Shown: positions 28,655 through 39,055, numbered from the stretch's first letter. The stretch is DNA of 52,811 nucleotides from Chara braunii (GCA_003427395.1 BFEA01000589.1:12332-65142), one strand, 5' to 3'. The notes: generated by a model not told the origin, from the sequence alone. Numbers and translations: made by a program.

Positions 28655-28760
28655 GTGAACTCCTGCATCGCTGCTGCGATCTCTCTCACCAGATGGGCAA
28701 TTGGTATCGACTCCTCGTACTGGCGGAAATACTGATGGGCCTGCTTTCTTCTCTAAGCCT
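28655..28760 (-). pseudogene. Alpha-2 relic: first middle copy
   Basis: Encodes RRKQAHQYFRQYEESIPIAH followed by LVREIAAAMQEFT, then runs into the MITE relic at 28654. Half-MITE sequence (28765-28815) lies on its other side. Confidence 0.8.
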
Positions 28761-28764
28761 CTAA

Positions 28765-28815
28765 CTACCCATTTCCCCAAAATAGAATGTACGGTGATTA
28801 TAGCTGAATCTGGGG
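28765..28815. mobile_element. Half MITE
   Basis: Left-half sequence of the TA-flanked MITE family (TTTCCCCAAAATAGAATGTA, GGTGATTATAGCTGAATCTG). The right half is missing. Confidence 0.65.
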
Positions 28816-28992
28816 CAACATTGTGTGCCCGCTTTTTTCATTTCTCCCGTTTTTTCTTTTCCTTCCTTTTCTCATTTCTCGCGTGGCTGCCATTTTGTGC
28901 CCCCCCCCCGGTCGTTGTTTGTTTTCCCCGAGGCTGTCATTTGTGGTCCCCCCGTCGTTGTTTGTCTTTCCCACGGCTGTTGTTTTCCCCAA

Positions 28993-29025
<33 letters not shown>

Positions 29026-29458
29026 AGATCAGCATGTCCAAAAAAAAAACGTCCGAATGTATCTGGCACAAAGAATGGACCAGATACATTTGCACTTTGG
29101 TGTGCCCAGCAGCAGAGAGAGAGAGAGAGAGAGAGAGAATGGGGCGGGACGTACTGACAAAGTGGGATCATTTTCCAGCCCGAACCCATTCCCGCCAGAA
29201 GCCAAAAAGGAGAAAAAAAAAAAAAAAAAAAAGGGAGGGCCTGCTACGGGTACCTGTTAGCCCACGCCACCTCCCGTTTATGCCTTTTATTGAACTGGTA
29301 GGCCGTCTAACGCGCAGTTCACTGTTTTTTTTGCTGTTTCGAACTGCTCACGGCCGAATCTTGCAGTGGACTGTTATTTCTGCGAATTCTGAACTGTGCA
29401 GCGGTCACAGGCGCAGTTTTTTCAAAAAACAAAGGGCGGCCCGCCTGCCCACACACCC

Positions 29459-29498
29459 ACTATAATGACCCTAAGTTGTATTCGGGGGAACAATGTAA
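29459..29498. mobile_element. Half MITE
   Basis: Right-half sequence of the same family (TATAATGACC ... GTTGTATTCGGGGGAA), immediately next to the duplicated NIGVVHSG block of the alpha-2 relic. Confidence 0.65.
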
Positions 29499-29501
29499 CC
29501 A

Positions 29502-29675
29502 GCACTCGCGAATCCGGTCCCCTACCACTGTGGACAACGCCAATGTTCTTCCAGAGTACGGACATCTCTCGCACCAATTGCTGGGCCTGCTTTCTGCTCT
29601 TACTCACTACCGGTAGGCTGTCGCACTCTAGAATCCGGTCCCCTACCACTGTAGACAAAGCGAACATTCTTTGAA
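29502..29675 (-). pseudogene. Alpha-2 relic: duplicated VHSGRGPD block
   Basis: The plus-strand block GAATCCGGTCCCCTACCACTG occurs at 29509 and again at 29632. On the minus strand the two copies encode NIGVVHSGRGPDSRVLV and NVRFVYSGRGPDSRV, matching NIGVVYSGMGPDFRVLV of the plant subunit. A KSRKQAQQ piece lies between them. Confidence 0.8.
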
Positions 29676-29699
29676 AGCACGGAGATCTTTCACCACGAT

Positions 29700-29814
29700 T
29701 GCTCGTCGGCAAGTATCGACGGACCAACGGGCCTAGCTCACTTGGTACGCCCCTGAACTGTTGAAATGCAGACTCAACTTTGAATCCAGATACCTTCAGA
29801 TGAAGACTGGAAAA
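29700..29814 (+). mobile_element. tRNA-derived SINE inserted in alpha-2 relic
   Basis: CTAGCTCACTTGGTACGC resembles a tRNA A-box/D-arm, and TTTGAATCC the B-box, 33 bp apart. The insertion interrupts the relic directly after the WILV codons (29815). The middle block matches 24352-24395. Confidence 0.5.
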
Positions 29815-29991
29815 AACAAGTATCCAAGGCAGCTTCTTCTCCGTGGCGATGACCAGTGACCACTCCCATTCGACGCCTTGATTCCCAACAGTAGCAGCAA
29901 CCGCATTGAATTTCAGCGCATGTTCAATCTGGACAAGCTGCCCTGATGGACTGACAGTTGTCACCAAAAAAGAGTACTCGCTGTCTCCCAT
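29815..29991 (-). pseudogene. Alpha-2 relic: N-terminal exon
   Basis: ATG at 29991 begins MGDSEYSFLVTTVSPSGQLV, then QIEHAL, a diverged middle, and VIATEKKLPWILV. The N-terminal YSFxxTTFSPxGxLxQIEYA/HA signature of alpha subunits is clear. The block between HAL and VIATEKK (expected NAV...GQTSLGI-A-NGV) is damaged. Confidence 0.85.
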
Positions 29992-30030
29992 AACTATAAT
30001 CACAGATTTTTCAAGGAATCACACAAGAGC

Positions 30031-30480
30031 ACCTCCCCACTTGTCCAAACCCCAGGCAAGAGACGGTGCTCCTCTCTCCACGTTTCTGATTCTCGGCGGG
30101 AGACTCCGATCCTCTCTCCACTACCGTCTTCACCCGAATAGAACGCCCGGTCATGATCGCTGCATCTGGACTGCAGGTCAGCCAAATGCAGCTATAATGA
30201 CCGGGCGTTCTATTCGGGTGAAGGCGGTAGTCCGATTCTTGGTGGGAGACCGCCCTCTTCTCTATGCTTGTCCGATTCCCGGTGGCCCGGCGGTGGGTGA
30301 CCATGCTCCTCTCTCCGCTTGTCCAAACCTGGGCAGGCGACGGCGGTCCTCTCTGCACTTGTCCGATTCTCGCGGGAAGACGGCGCTGTCTTTATGCTGG
30401 CCTGAACCCCAGTGGGCGACCACGCTCCTCTCTCCCCTTGTCCGTACCTCAGGCGGGCAACCACGCTCCTCTTGTCACCT
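30031..30480. repeat. ~40-bp minisatellite, about eight copies
   Basis: Units of 37-51 bp follow the pattern CTTGTCCGATTC-CGG-GGGCGACC--GCTCCTCTCTCC. One copy is split by a complete MITE (30124-30227). It lies directly upstream of the alpha-2 relic's start codon. Confidence 0.75.
30124..30227. mobile_element. MITE copy in minisatellite
   Basis: 104 bp, ends CCGTCTTCACCCGAATAGAA and its complement, with TA on both sides (30122-30123 and 30228-30229). Terminal inverted repeats are about 38 bp. Confidence 0.85.
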
Positions 30481-30816
30481 GCTAACGCTACATGCCACGT
30501 CGGGTAAAGCCGCACGCTTGCCTCCATCAACCAGTTATCACCCTCTCTTCAAATCGTTACACTAGGACAAATCCTTCCAAAGGGGCTTTACACCCAAAAA
30601 AAACAGATTACAATATATGACAGCAAAAGACACTATGAAAAAAGAAAACAGTGAAAGAACCGATGCTACGCTGAACATGATAACCCCCTCCTCTAAATAA
30701 ACAAATAAGTAAATAAATAAATAAAAAATGTCCTCCTCCGAAGTACGTTGTCCCTTCGAAAAAACAATAATAATAAAAAAGACATCATCATTCACAAGTT
30801 ATGTCGTCTATTAAAA

Positions 30817-30892
30817 CTCCATCATCATTGTGCAGGGGCCATGCTAATCTTTTCTGTATCGTTCCAAATTTAACGGATGTCCTGGAGGACAT
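30817..30892 (-). pseudogene. U6 snRNA pseudogene
   Basis: The minus strand reads GTCCTCCAGGACATCCG, then TTGGAACGATACAGA, then GATTAGCATGGCCCCTGCAC. This is the 5' hairpin, the ACAGA box region and the AGC-containing catalytic core of U6. The 5' loop has changed and the last 30 or so bases, including the terminal T-run, do not match. No upstream promoter element or TATA box is evident. U6 pairs with U4 and U2 in the spliceosome; this copy is probably a retroposed or decayed fragment. Confidence 0.8.
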
Positions 30893-31146
30893 CGTTCACA
30901 ACTTTAAAAGACATGTAATCTTACAGGGGGGGGAGGGGGGGGGAAGTGGATCATCATGTGTCCCTCCCTACCAAAAAGAACGGAGCCCGCGTTCTCTAGG
31001 AAAATAAATAGTTAATTAATTAATCAATCAATCAAAATCATCACACATGCATATCATTCACAAGCCATGCCCATTGCCCTCTCTTAATGACAGGTGATCC
31101 TCTCCCTCTCCCAATGACTAATTATCTCTCACATCCATAGCTACTA

Positions 31147-31268
31147 CTGTCTTCACCCGAATACAACATACAATCATTATAGTTGTTTTTGGGCAACTTT
31201 GAGTCTAGAATCTAGATGCAGCAATAATGACTGTACGTTGTATTCGGGTGATTCCGGGGTGAAGACGG
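31147..31268. mobile_element. MITE copy, 122 bp
   Basis: Ends CTGTCTTCACCCGAATACAA and a complementary right end, with TA on both sides (31145-31146 and 31269-31270). The right arm carries an extra GATTCCGG-like insertion near its end. Confidence 0.8.
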
Positions 31269-31389
31269 TAGAGATATCAATAGGTAACATGTAGTTACTG
31301 CTATAATGCTATTTTTTTATTATTATTATTTTTTTTGAACAAATGCTCCAGTCTATTCAAACAACTGCTTACTTGGTTTTTTGCTACTC

Positions 31390-32345
31390 CATATAGTTAA
31401 CACCTATGGTCTCTAAGCCCACATATATATTTCACATCATTTCAGTATATGTGTAAAACTATTTGTAAACTATAGGTTTAAGTTTACCAATGCGTGAACT
31501 CTACCTATAAACTCTAGGTTCAGGTCTGACCATGTGGTTTACGTTTAGTTTTACCCATGTGTAAACTATAGCTTCAGGTCTATCGAGTACCCATCTGTAA
31601 CATATGTAAGCTTTCTATCTGCAAACTCTAGGTTTACATTTGCACGTGTGGTTTACCCAAGTGTAAGTCATAGCTGTAGTAACTGCCATTTTGTCAAAAT
31701 GGACATCTTTTATTTTTTGAACGGAATTCAAACCAAGTTTTTTGGCCCAAAACTCTTCAAATTTTGTTGTTCCTGAGGGTCCAGCGTTTCACTTTGTAAA
31801 ACGCTGGACTCTCAAGAACAGTAAATTTTAACGAGTTTTCGGCCAAAAAACTCAGTTTCAATTTCGTTCAAAAAATAAAAAAAATCCATTTTGACGAAAC
31901 GGTCGTTTAGTTTTACCCATGTATGAAGTTTATAGGCTTAGGTTTATCCAATTCGCATGTGTAAGACATTGGTTTAGCTTTACGGTCCTTTACGCATGTG
32001 CAATTTATAGGTTTAGAAACTAGAGCTTAGGTGTACCGATGTATAAACCACTGTTTTACGTTTACCCAAGTGTAGACTATAGGTTTAGCTTTACCAATGT
32101 GTAAACTTTATGTTTACCTTTTCCCATGTGGTTTACCCAAGTATAAGCCATAGGTTTAGTTTGACCCATATAGGTTTAGGTTTAGGCTTATCTAACACCC
32201 ATGTGTAGGATGTTGGTTTAGGTTTACCCTTGTGCAAATTATAAATTTAGAAACCATAGCTTAGGTGTTACCTATGTATAAACCATTGGTTTTAAGTTTA
32301 CCCAAGTGTAGAGTATAGGTTTAACTTTAACCATGTCCGAAGTAT
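31390..32345. repeat. Degenerate GGTTTA-rich minisatellite
   Basis: A loosely repeated unit of about 28-40 bp, close to ACCCATGTGTAAACTATAGG followed by TTTAGGTTT, recurs more than 20 times with many changes. It contains both TTTAGG-like and CCTAAA-like pieces but no exact plant telomere array. An inverted-repeat element (31678-31908) interrupts it. No coding capacity. Confidence 0.65.
31678..31908. mobile_element. ~230-bp foldback MITE
   Basis: The left arm (TAACTGCCATTTTGTCAAAA...) and right arm pair over about 100 bp, meeting at GTCCAGCGTTT-CACTTTGT-AAACGCTGGAC near 31790. TTTTTTGAACG and AGTTTTTTGGCC occur in both arms. The target site looks like TA or TTA. Confidence 0.7.
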
Positions 32346-32349
32346 AGGT

Positions 32350-32910
32350 TTCCGCCCCCTCACACTCCCCCCTCTTCCTCCTTCTCCCCCTCCCTCACCT
32401 TACCCCCGTCCTCCACCTCCTCCACCTCCTCCCTCTCTCTTCCCCTTTTTTTCTCGGCTTCGACATAAATGCGTGTTTGTCCTACGTTGGGATATAAATA
32501 TGACTCCAGGTTTTCAGACTATCCCCCCTTCTGTCCTCCTCCTCCTCTTAGCGACTTGAAGCAGATAGGTGCCCCCTCCTCCTTCCCCCTCTTCCTCATC
32601 ATCCTCCTCCCTCTCCGAACCCCCCCCTCCTCCTCCTCCCTCTCCTAACTCCTTCCTCCTCCTCCTCCCTCACCTTCCTTCTCCTCCCTCTCCGAACCCC
32701 CTCCTCCTCCTCCTTAGCTCCTCCCTTGCATAACTCCCTTCTCCTCCTCCTGCCTCACCTTCCTCATCCTCCCTCTCCTTCCTCCTTCCTCTCCTTCCTT
32801 CTCCCCAATACACCTCCACCCTCCTCTCCCTCCTCCTCCTCCCTCTCCCACTTCCGTCCATCTCCTTCATCTCCTCCCTCGCTCTCGCTCTCCTCTAGGT
32901 CTCCAATTTC
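32350..32910. repeat. Polypyrimidine (CTC)n-rich tract
   Basis: About 560 bp that is almost only C and T on the plus strand, with repeated CCTCCTCCTCC. ORFs on either strand are compositional. Such tracts can form triplex DNA. Confidence 0.85.
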
Positions 32911-32918
32911 CCCGTGAA

Positions 32919-33008
32919 CCCACGTAGCTCAGGTGGTAGACTCGTAGAACATTCCCTTGGTAAGGGGAAGGCTTCCAGGCTCCAGTTCAAGCTCGGTCGT
33001 ATGCTCCG
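32919..33008 (+). mobile_element. tRNA-like SINE head or tRNA pseudogene
   Basis: CGTAGCTCAGGTGGTAGAC resembles a tRNA A-box, and CCAGTTCAAGCTCGG a B-box. A stem TTCCC/GGGGA with a 7-base loop TTGGTAA could be an anticodon arm. The D-arm spacing is too long and the T-stem pairs badly, so a functional tRNA is unlikely. An (AT)n run follows directly. Confidence 0.4.
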
Positions 33009-33011
33009 TCT

Positions 33012-33028
33012 TATATATATATATGTGA

Positions 33029-33062
<34 letters not shown>
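33012..33062. repeat. (AT)n microsatellite
   Basis: An AT run with one interruption (GTGACG). It is followed by several GTTCGGGGG-type motifs in both orientations (33080-33155). Confidence 0.9.
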
Positions 33063-33066
<4 letters not shown>

Positions 33067-33477
33067 GGGTTACCTGACCGAACGTTCGGGGGCCCCCGGG
33101 CTGACCGCCGAATGTTCGGGCGTTTGGGGTCCCGTTCGGGGGCCGAACACCTCGAGGTTCGGCCTCACCAGAAATATTATCAGGGCCTAGAAATACGTTT
33201 TTGTTTCTGAATTTGTTTTTGTGAGTTCTCTATGATGTAACCTATACGCCTATAAATTTTGAAATCATTCTGCTAAGCCAAAAAAAACATTAAAAATCGT
33301 AAAAGATGGGGGTGTCAAAACGTGCTTGCCCACTCACAACGGCGTTTTCGTAAAAAATGAAATGTTTTGTAAAAAGTGAACATAATGAAATTAACAAATT
33401 TGTCAGAAAAGAAGTAAATTTAATAACAAAAGCAGAGGATTTTAACATCTTATTGACAAATATTGTATAATCAAGTT

Positions 33478-33680
33478 TTCAAAAGAAAATTGCATATCTG
33501 GATCAATACAAGTTTCATTAATTAACTATTCTATATCTCAACCTTTCATAAGTTAAACATGAATACATTCATTCTATTTCAAAAGAAAATTGCATATCTG
33601 CATCAACACAAGTTTCATGAGTCAACTATTGTATATCTCAACGTTTCATAACATGAATACATCCATTCTATCGCAAAATC
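33478..33680. repeat. ~101-bp tandem duplication
   Basis: CAAAAGAAAATTGCATATCT recurs at 33479 and 33580 with the following 80 bp, about 90 percent alike. No coding signal. Confidence 0.85.
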
Positions 33681-34427
33681 CAAGAAGTCATATATTAAGT
33701 ATAATATCAAGCTTAGACAATATGGACACATATTGCAAAACACAAGACTTAACCAAAAGGATAAAAGCTAGTGAAATGCCGTGAGTGTCGCATCAAGTTG
33801 GCAATGCACAATGTAAACCTTAAAGTTTGTTTGGGCAGGGAACATCAGATTTCGAAATGATTGAAATATAGAAATCTTGAAAGAACAGAATGACCTTATA
33901 TGTGACCTTGGAAGAAAAATAACAATTTGAAAGCAAAGTGCAGCGGACACTCCGAAAACACGTGCAAAACTTCTGCTTGAAACTATAACAACACCCTTAA
34001 ATGAAAACACGTGCAAAGTTCAATATTAAAAGCAATTTGAAAGCAGTGTCACCCATAAACTGTCAAAGCACAAACCTCAGTTCGAATCTCATTGAACTCG
34101 GATGACCGAATAACTCTACATTTACGTAGGATTTGGCTATTCGAACTTAGATGATGTCTCAAGGCCATCGGCCGAGTAAGAGAAGAAAAATTAAATGCAA
34201 AGCCTAACTGACACTCCGAAAGTAGGCAAAAAAAACCTAGTAACCAGATCCACTTAGGGGATAAACTAATGCGATCAAGACAACATTTCGGTCTTTCCTT
34301 CTATAAGTTGTCCAATCTTCTACAATGATCGTATCATTTTGTCCGTCAAACGAGGGGTCCTTGTACTTTATATAAGTTTCTATTACTTCATATTCGCGCA
34401 GCAGGAGACTTCGGAAATATTTGATGG

Positions 34428-34696
34428 CTATGTTACCGCGTGTTCATTGAACGCGCGTTTCACGTTCAAGGTTTGAACGCGGTGAACGCGCGTTCAGTGA
34501 ACGCGCCTTAACGCGATTGACGCGTTTGCGCAGGGTGCTATGCGGGGTGAGGGGGGGCTGTGGGCAGTGTGGGGAGCGGCGGCGGTGCTTGGAAGGGGTT
34601 GTGGGCAGTGTGGGGAGTGGCGGCACTGTTTCGGGGGGGGTCTGTCGGCCAATGCCCCAGACAAAGTGGGGAAAAAAAAAAAAAAAAGTGTGTGAA

Positions 34697-34729
<33 letters not shown>

Positions 34730-35707
34730 TCCTCTTTTTTTTCGAGGGGTGGTTGGCGAATCCCCCCAACACGGCTCAGACAGTCATTGCAGGCTTTCTG
34801 AAGGCTCGTCGCAACCATGTGGCGCAGACCCCCACACCAAATGGAAGGCACGCAGTGAATGTGAGGAAGAGCAGGAGCTGACCGAATATATACTTAACAT
34901 TTGGATTGAGGTCTGTGTTTCAGCAGTTATGGGTTGCTTGTGTAGCTAAGCGTGCACGTGATTCTCAGGGTTTGGCTGCACTACTCACCAAATATGCAAA
35001 ACAGGAATGAATCTTCTGCAGAACGTGGAATAATACGCTGCCATATCTTTTTTTTTTTTCCTCGTTTTTCTTTTTTTTTGCTTTTTCTATTCTTAGGAAT
35101 ACGTGCAGTGCCCCAAAAAGAAAAAGAAAAGAAAAGAAAAACGACAAAACATATGGCGGCATATTATTTCACGTTCTACAGCAAATTCATTCTTGTTTTG
35201 TACATTTGGTGAGTAGTGCAGCCAAGCCCAGAGAATGAGCAGCAGGCCTAGCTACACGAGTAACCCATAACTACTGAAACACAGACCTCAATTCAAATCT
35301 TGAGTATATATTCGGGCAGCTCGTGTTGTACTCCATATTCTCTGTCTGCCTTCATTTCGGTGGGGCGGGTCTGCGCTACATGGCGGCAAGGACCCCTTCA
35401 TATAGCCTGCATGGGCCGTGAGAAAAAAAAAAAAAAAGGAGTGCATGTGTCAGTGTGTGTAAATATTTGTGTGTGTTGTTGTGAGGGTGTCTATGTTTGG
35501 TGGGGGTATTTCATTTTTTTTTTTTTTACTTCATTTTCTGCATGGCCGTAGTCCTCGACGTGCGCCACCTTCCTTGGGGTCACGTTCAATTTTCTCGCGC
35601 TCCTTCGCACGCAGCGCGTTTGAACGCAATTGAACGCGACCCCGGGGGAAATGAACGCGCGCGTTTGAACGTGAACGCGTGTTCGACGCGTTCAACCGGT
35701 TACATAG
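34428..35707. mobile_element. 1.28-kb foldback element with 8-bp target duplication
   Basis: The whole element is a long inverted repeat. The termini are CTATGTTACCGCGTG (34428) and the complement ending GGTTACATAG (35707). Arms of about 600 bp pair with interruptions: GAACGCG-rich ends, CATGGCCG/CGGCCAATG blocks, GTCTGCGC-ACATGG and CCGAATATATACT, meeting near 35100. The flanks TTTGATGG (34420-34427) and TTTTATGG (35708-35715) form a probable 8-bp target duplication with one change. An 8-bp duplication fits the hAT superfamily. No transposase is present. Confidence 0.75.
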
Positions 35708-36317
35708 TTTTATGGTCGTGTCCACAAACCCATCCATAAGTGTTTTGAGCGATGGTTACGTCATGATCCTCCTTCATAATTTTTTCGTCTTCGTTCATCG
35801 ATGTCATCTGCATTGGAAACATTTGCACTTGCAGAATAGTCATTATGAATAAGGAAAGATACTTTGCATTGACCTCGAACAGTTACCGCTGCATAAAACA
35901 AGGTCATCACGTTGAAATTAATGTGGTAGAATTTGACTGCTGAATAATACAATTTTGAAAAGGGTGCGAGCACTTCTCGCGGGTATGTTCTCGTTCCACA
36001 ACACCTGCGAGCACAAATATATTCTCGAGGATAGTGTTCCCAGTCATCCGGTGGGGCATCCACACCTCTGACACTGAGTATTGAACTGTCAAAGATCACT
36101 TCAGATCTGAAGAAAATAAGACCCATATCATACCATATATTTCTTCCCCATACCATATTACTTGACGGTCATCCAGTCGTCACAAATGGTTGAACCATTT
36201 TGCAACACATGAAAAATACAGCTTAAATATATATAAATGAAAGCTCAGTGACTAAATAATGTACTAATACGTGTAAAAGAAATACGATTAGCTTTTTTTC
36301 AAGACATATTTAAAGCC

Positions 36318-38904
36318 TACTGATCTTTATCATCGGGAAGTGAAAGGCATACCAAGACCTTCTCTCTGACCAATTTAGGAATGTGGACGTCATTTTTTAA
36401 ACGCAATGTCTTTGATGTCCAGCTCCACACAACACAGTCTACATGCTGTCAATGCTATGATGTTGTGTTGTTTTGTTTCCACGTTTTCTTCCTTGCGTTC
36501 GAATATTGCACAGAAAGACGTTTGGGAACAGGTTGTGGCACCCAATATTCAATAAGAATATGATTGAAAGTTGGCGACTTCACATCGTTGTCTACATCGG
36601 AAATGACTCTACCCATCCATACGGGAACTCCCTCATCGATATCATCTTGGGAAGGACGTAAGAGAACGAATTGATTTTTTTCGACATCTACAATTGGGTT
36701 GAGCTCTGCTTTTGGACGCTCATTGGCTGGTCCAACAAACAACGACTCCGTATTCTTATTGCTCTTCAAGATGAAAGCAATATCAATATTGTCAGCATCA
36801 TCGTTCTTAATTATGTCCTGTGAGGGTCAAAAGTCAGCATTGAGTGATGTTTTTGCACAGCTAGACCCATAATTTTCCTCGACTGTCTCAAGGAAAGTTT
36901 TCCAGTGTGAAAGAGCACTCTCCTTTGAGAAGCTAACCTCATCTTTCATTCTCAACCACTTATGCCGCTTGTTCTCCAACCACCCAACAAACGTCTTCAC
37001 TCCTTCAATTCTTGATTCGAAATCCAGATTCCTATCTTTAATAGGCAGAGCAGCTGACGGCGGGGCATGTGATGGCTGGAATGGTCATTTGGGTCCAGCA
37101 TATGCTTTGTTTCCATCTCGTTTAAAGCAATAGACTGAAGTAGACCATTCAGGAGAAGTGCAATACTCTTTCCACTGGAACACAGGATTGTCATCCTGCA
37201 TGTAAAACTTAAATGCATGTGGACGAGTATGACCGGTCAGTCTCTTGACCAAGAAGGGCTTAACAACACCTCGCCAATCAGCAATTTCATCCATGAATGT
37301 GCACGATGGACGCTCTTTTGGGGAACTGGGAACGAACTTGAAGAGGTCGAGCATGGTATAAGCATCGTGCATTTTCAGTTTGCGAGAGACATGACTGAAA
37401 GTGACATCAACGCTCGTATGTGTGTGTCCCACTAACATAAAATCGAATTCGACTTCTTTGAAGAAGCCAAATTTCACTAAAGTTGCAGCAAGTGCTAAAA
37501 TGTATCTGTTTTTGTTTTCTCTCCAACAGTTGTCTGCTTGTATTCTCAGTTTAGGAGACAAGTCGCTTGTCGTATGGATGTCACGCAAAACTTTCATAAT
37601 GGATGACACCACAACATTAGAATCGTGTAAATAGAAAGGGTACCATGTGTGAACATGGACCGATGGTGAACGGTCGTGTGCAATAATAAATGTTAAATTA
37701 GTTTTCAACATCGGAATATTTGCGAATGCCTTCGATTTGTTTTCTCCGCCAAAGTGTGGAATACTGATCTTGCTTTGGTCCATGTCGTCAATAATGATGC
37801 ATAAACTATTGGAACCTAGTCTCTTTGACTCATCCTTCCACACCTCATACGCAGCACTATGTTGGAGATGCAAGTCCCAAGTGTTTCTCGCGTACCGAAA
37901 TGAAGTACTCACGCACACGTACGAACTTTGCAGAATTGATAGATTCTTTGTATTCGACAAATTTCTCGCATTTCGCAAAGTTTTGATCAATGTCACGAAA
38001 TTTTACATGCCAGAACTGTGTTCTCCACATGTTGTAGAAGACTTGGAGAGAAACACAAATAACACCATGTTGTCGAATTGTGACTTTAGCAACTTATAAA
38101 TATCAACCTTGTTATAGCAAGCAGGCAATCTCAACACCACTCTCGCTTACAACAAACTTGTCCACGCACACTCGTCAGCGCTTTTTTGGTGAGTTTTCTA
38201 TGAACTGATTGCATAATCTTCTTTGACCGTGGCATTCTGACACGAAAAGTATAAGGACACTTCTCTGAGGACAGACGTTTCGGAAAAATGTCATCGTAAT
38301 CATAGATGACATCACAATTCTCATCGGCATTTCGACAACAGTGATCAGTGTCCCGGTTAGCGTACGTTTGCGGATGACTGATTTTATCTTGAGAGTTATC
38401 TGCGCTAGACGGCACTGAAGCACTTGAATCTGAACCATCTTCATCACTCTCACCAAACAGAAGACCTGTGTACTCGAAATCTTGAAGTGAGTTCCTTGGC
38501 ACCCACACAACACGGTCTACATCGGATGTGTTGTTGTCAGCAGAGGGGACCTTACCCTCCTGACCTTCCGCACTGTCTGCATCAGAGGTTTGAACCAGGC
38601 AGCGCATAACCGGATACGCACTTTCACATGTAGTGTCTGCACACGCAATAATCCATGACCTCTTATGAGCAGGAGATTCCGGAATATTATTGACACGTTC
38701 GTGACCACTTCGAACATCTTGTGAACACATTGGTAGATCCGGTGGAGGAAAATCCTCATTGAGCATTGTATTAGATGCCACACAGTCCATGCTTTCCAAG
38801 GTTGTGCTGCAATCCTGCCGGGGCATAGCATGCACACCACAAACCATGTACGAAACGTGTCTACGACAAGAAAACAGCGGACCACTGTCAAAGGCGCAAG
38901 ACAT
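36318..38904 (-). pseudogene. DUF7869-type gene, broken
   Basis: The main block (37996-37085) contains LCIIIDDMDQSKI, QADNCWRENKNRYILALAA, EFDFMLVGHTHTSVDVTFSH and WRGVVKPFLVKRL. These are the hallmarks of the eukaryotic DUF7869 family, whose conserved Asp/Asn and GHTH-x-D residues suggest an RNase-H-like or transposase-derived fold (inference). The same frame continues past TGA 37085-37087 and a second TGA near 36826, through FVLLRPSQ...VWMGRVI...YWVPQPVP, past TAG 36455-36457, to about 36318. Upstream, FYNMWRTQFWHVKFRDIDQ lies in another frame. One extra base in a GGG run at 37876-37878 explains the shift. The Ser/Asp-rich N-terminal frame is 38904-38131. Function is unknown. Confidence 0.7.
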
Positions 38905-38959
38905 GCAACAGAGTGTGACGGAAATCAGAGATTAATGAAAGGGAACAGTCAACCAGCCC

Positions 38960-39055
38960 TACATAAACGACAGCGAGAAACACAGCCTTATAAACGACAG
39001 CGAGAAACATAGCCCTATAAACGACAACGAGAAACACAGCCCTACACGGGACGGA
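38960..39055. repeat. 27-bp tandem repeats
   Basis: Three to four copies of ATAAACGACAGCGAGAAACA + CAGCCCT. The overlapping minus-strand ORF with CFSLSFI repeats is a by-product. Confidence 0.85.

Larger units (their letters stand above)
27787..29991 (-). pseudogene. Rearranged relic of 20S proteasome subunit alpha-2
   Basis: Minus-strand pieces match plant PAB/PSMA2 in order: the N-terminus MGDSEYSFLVTTVSPSGQLV and VIATEKKLPWILV; NIGVVHSGRGPDSRVLV; SRKQAQQ; EEPIPIGQVVRDIAAVM; GPQLYQVEPS; VHTVILTLKEG; and the C-terminus FRVPTPAEVDDYLAEVEYG. Alpha-2 forms part of the outer ring of the 20S core in cytosol and nucleus. Here the middle blocks are present two or three times, frames shift repeatedly, and MITE and SINE pieces interrupt the reading, so no full protein can be made. 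A functional copy is presumably elsewhere. Confidence 0.85.

Noticed and set aside
32919-33008. Functional tRNA gene with a GGT-like anticodon
   Set aside because: D-arm spacing is too long, T-stem pairing is poor and no acceptor stem is evident. A SINE head or pseudogene is more likely.
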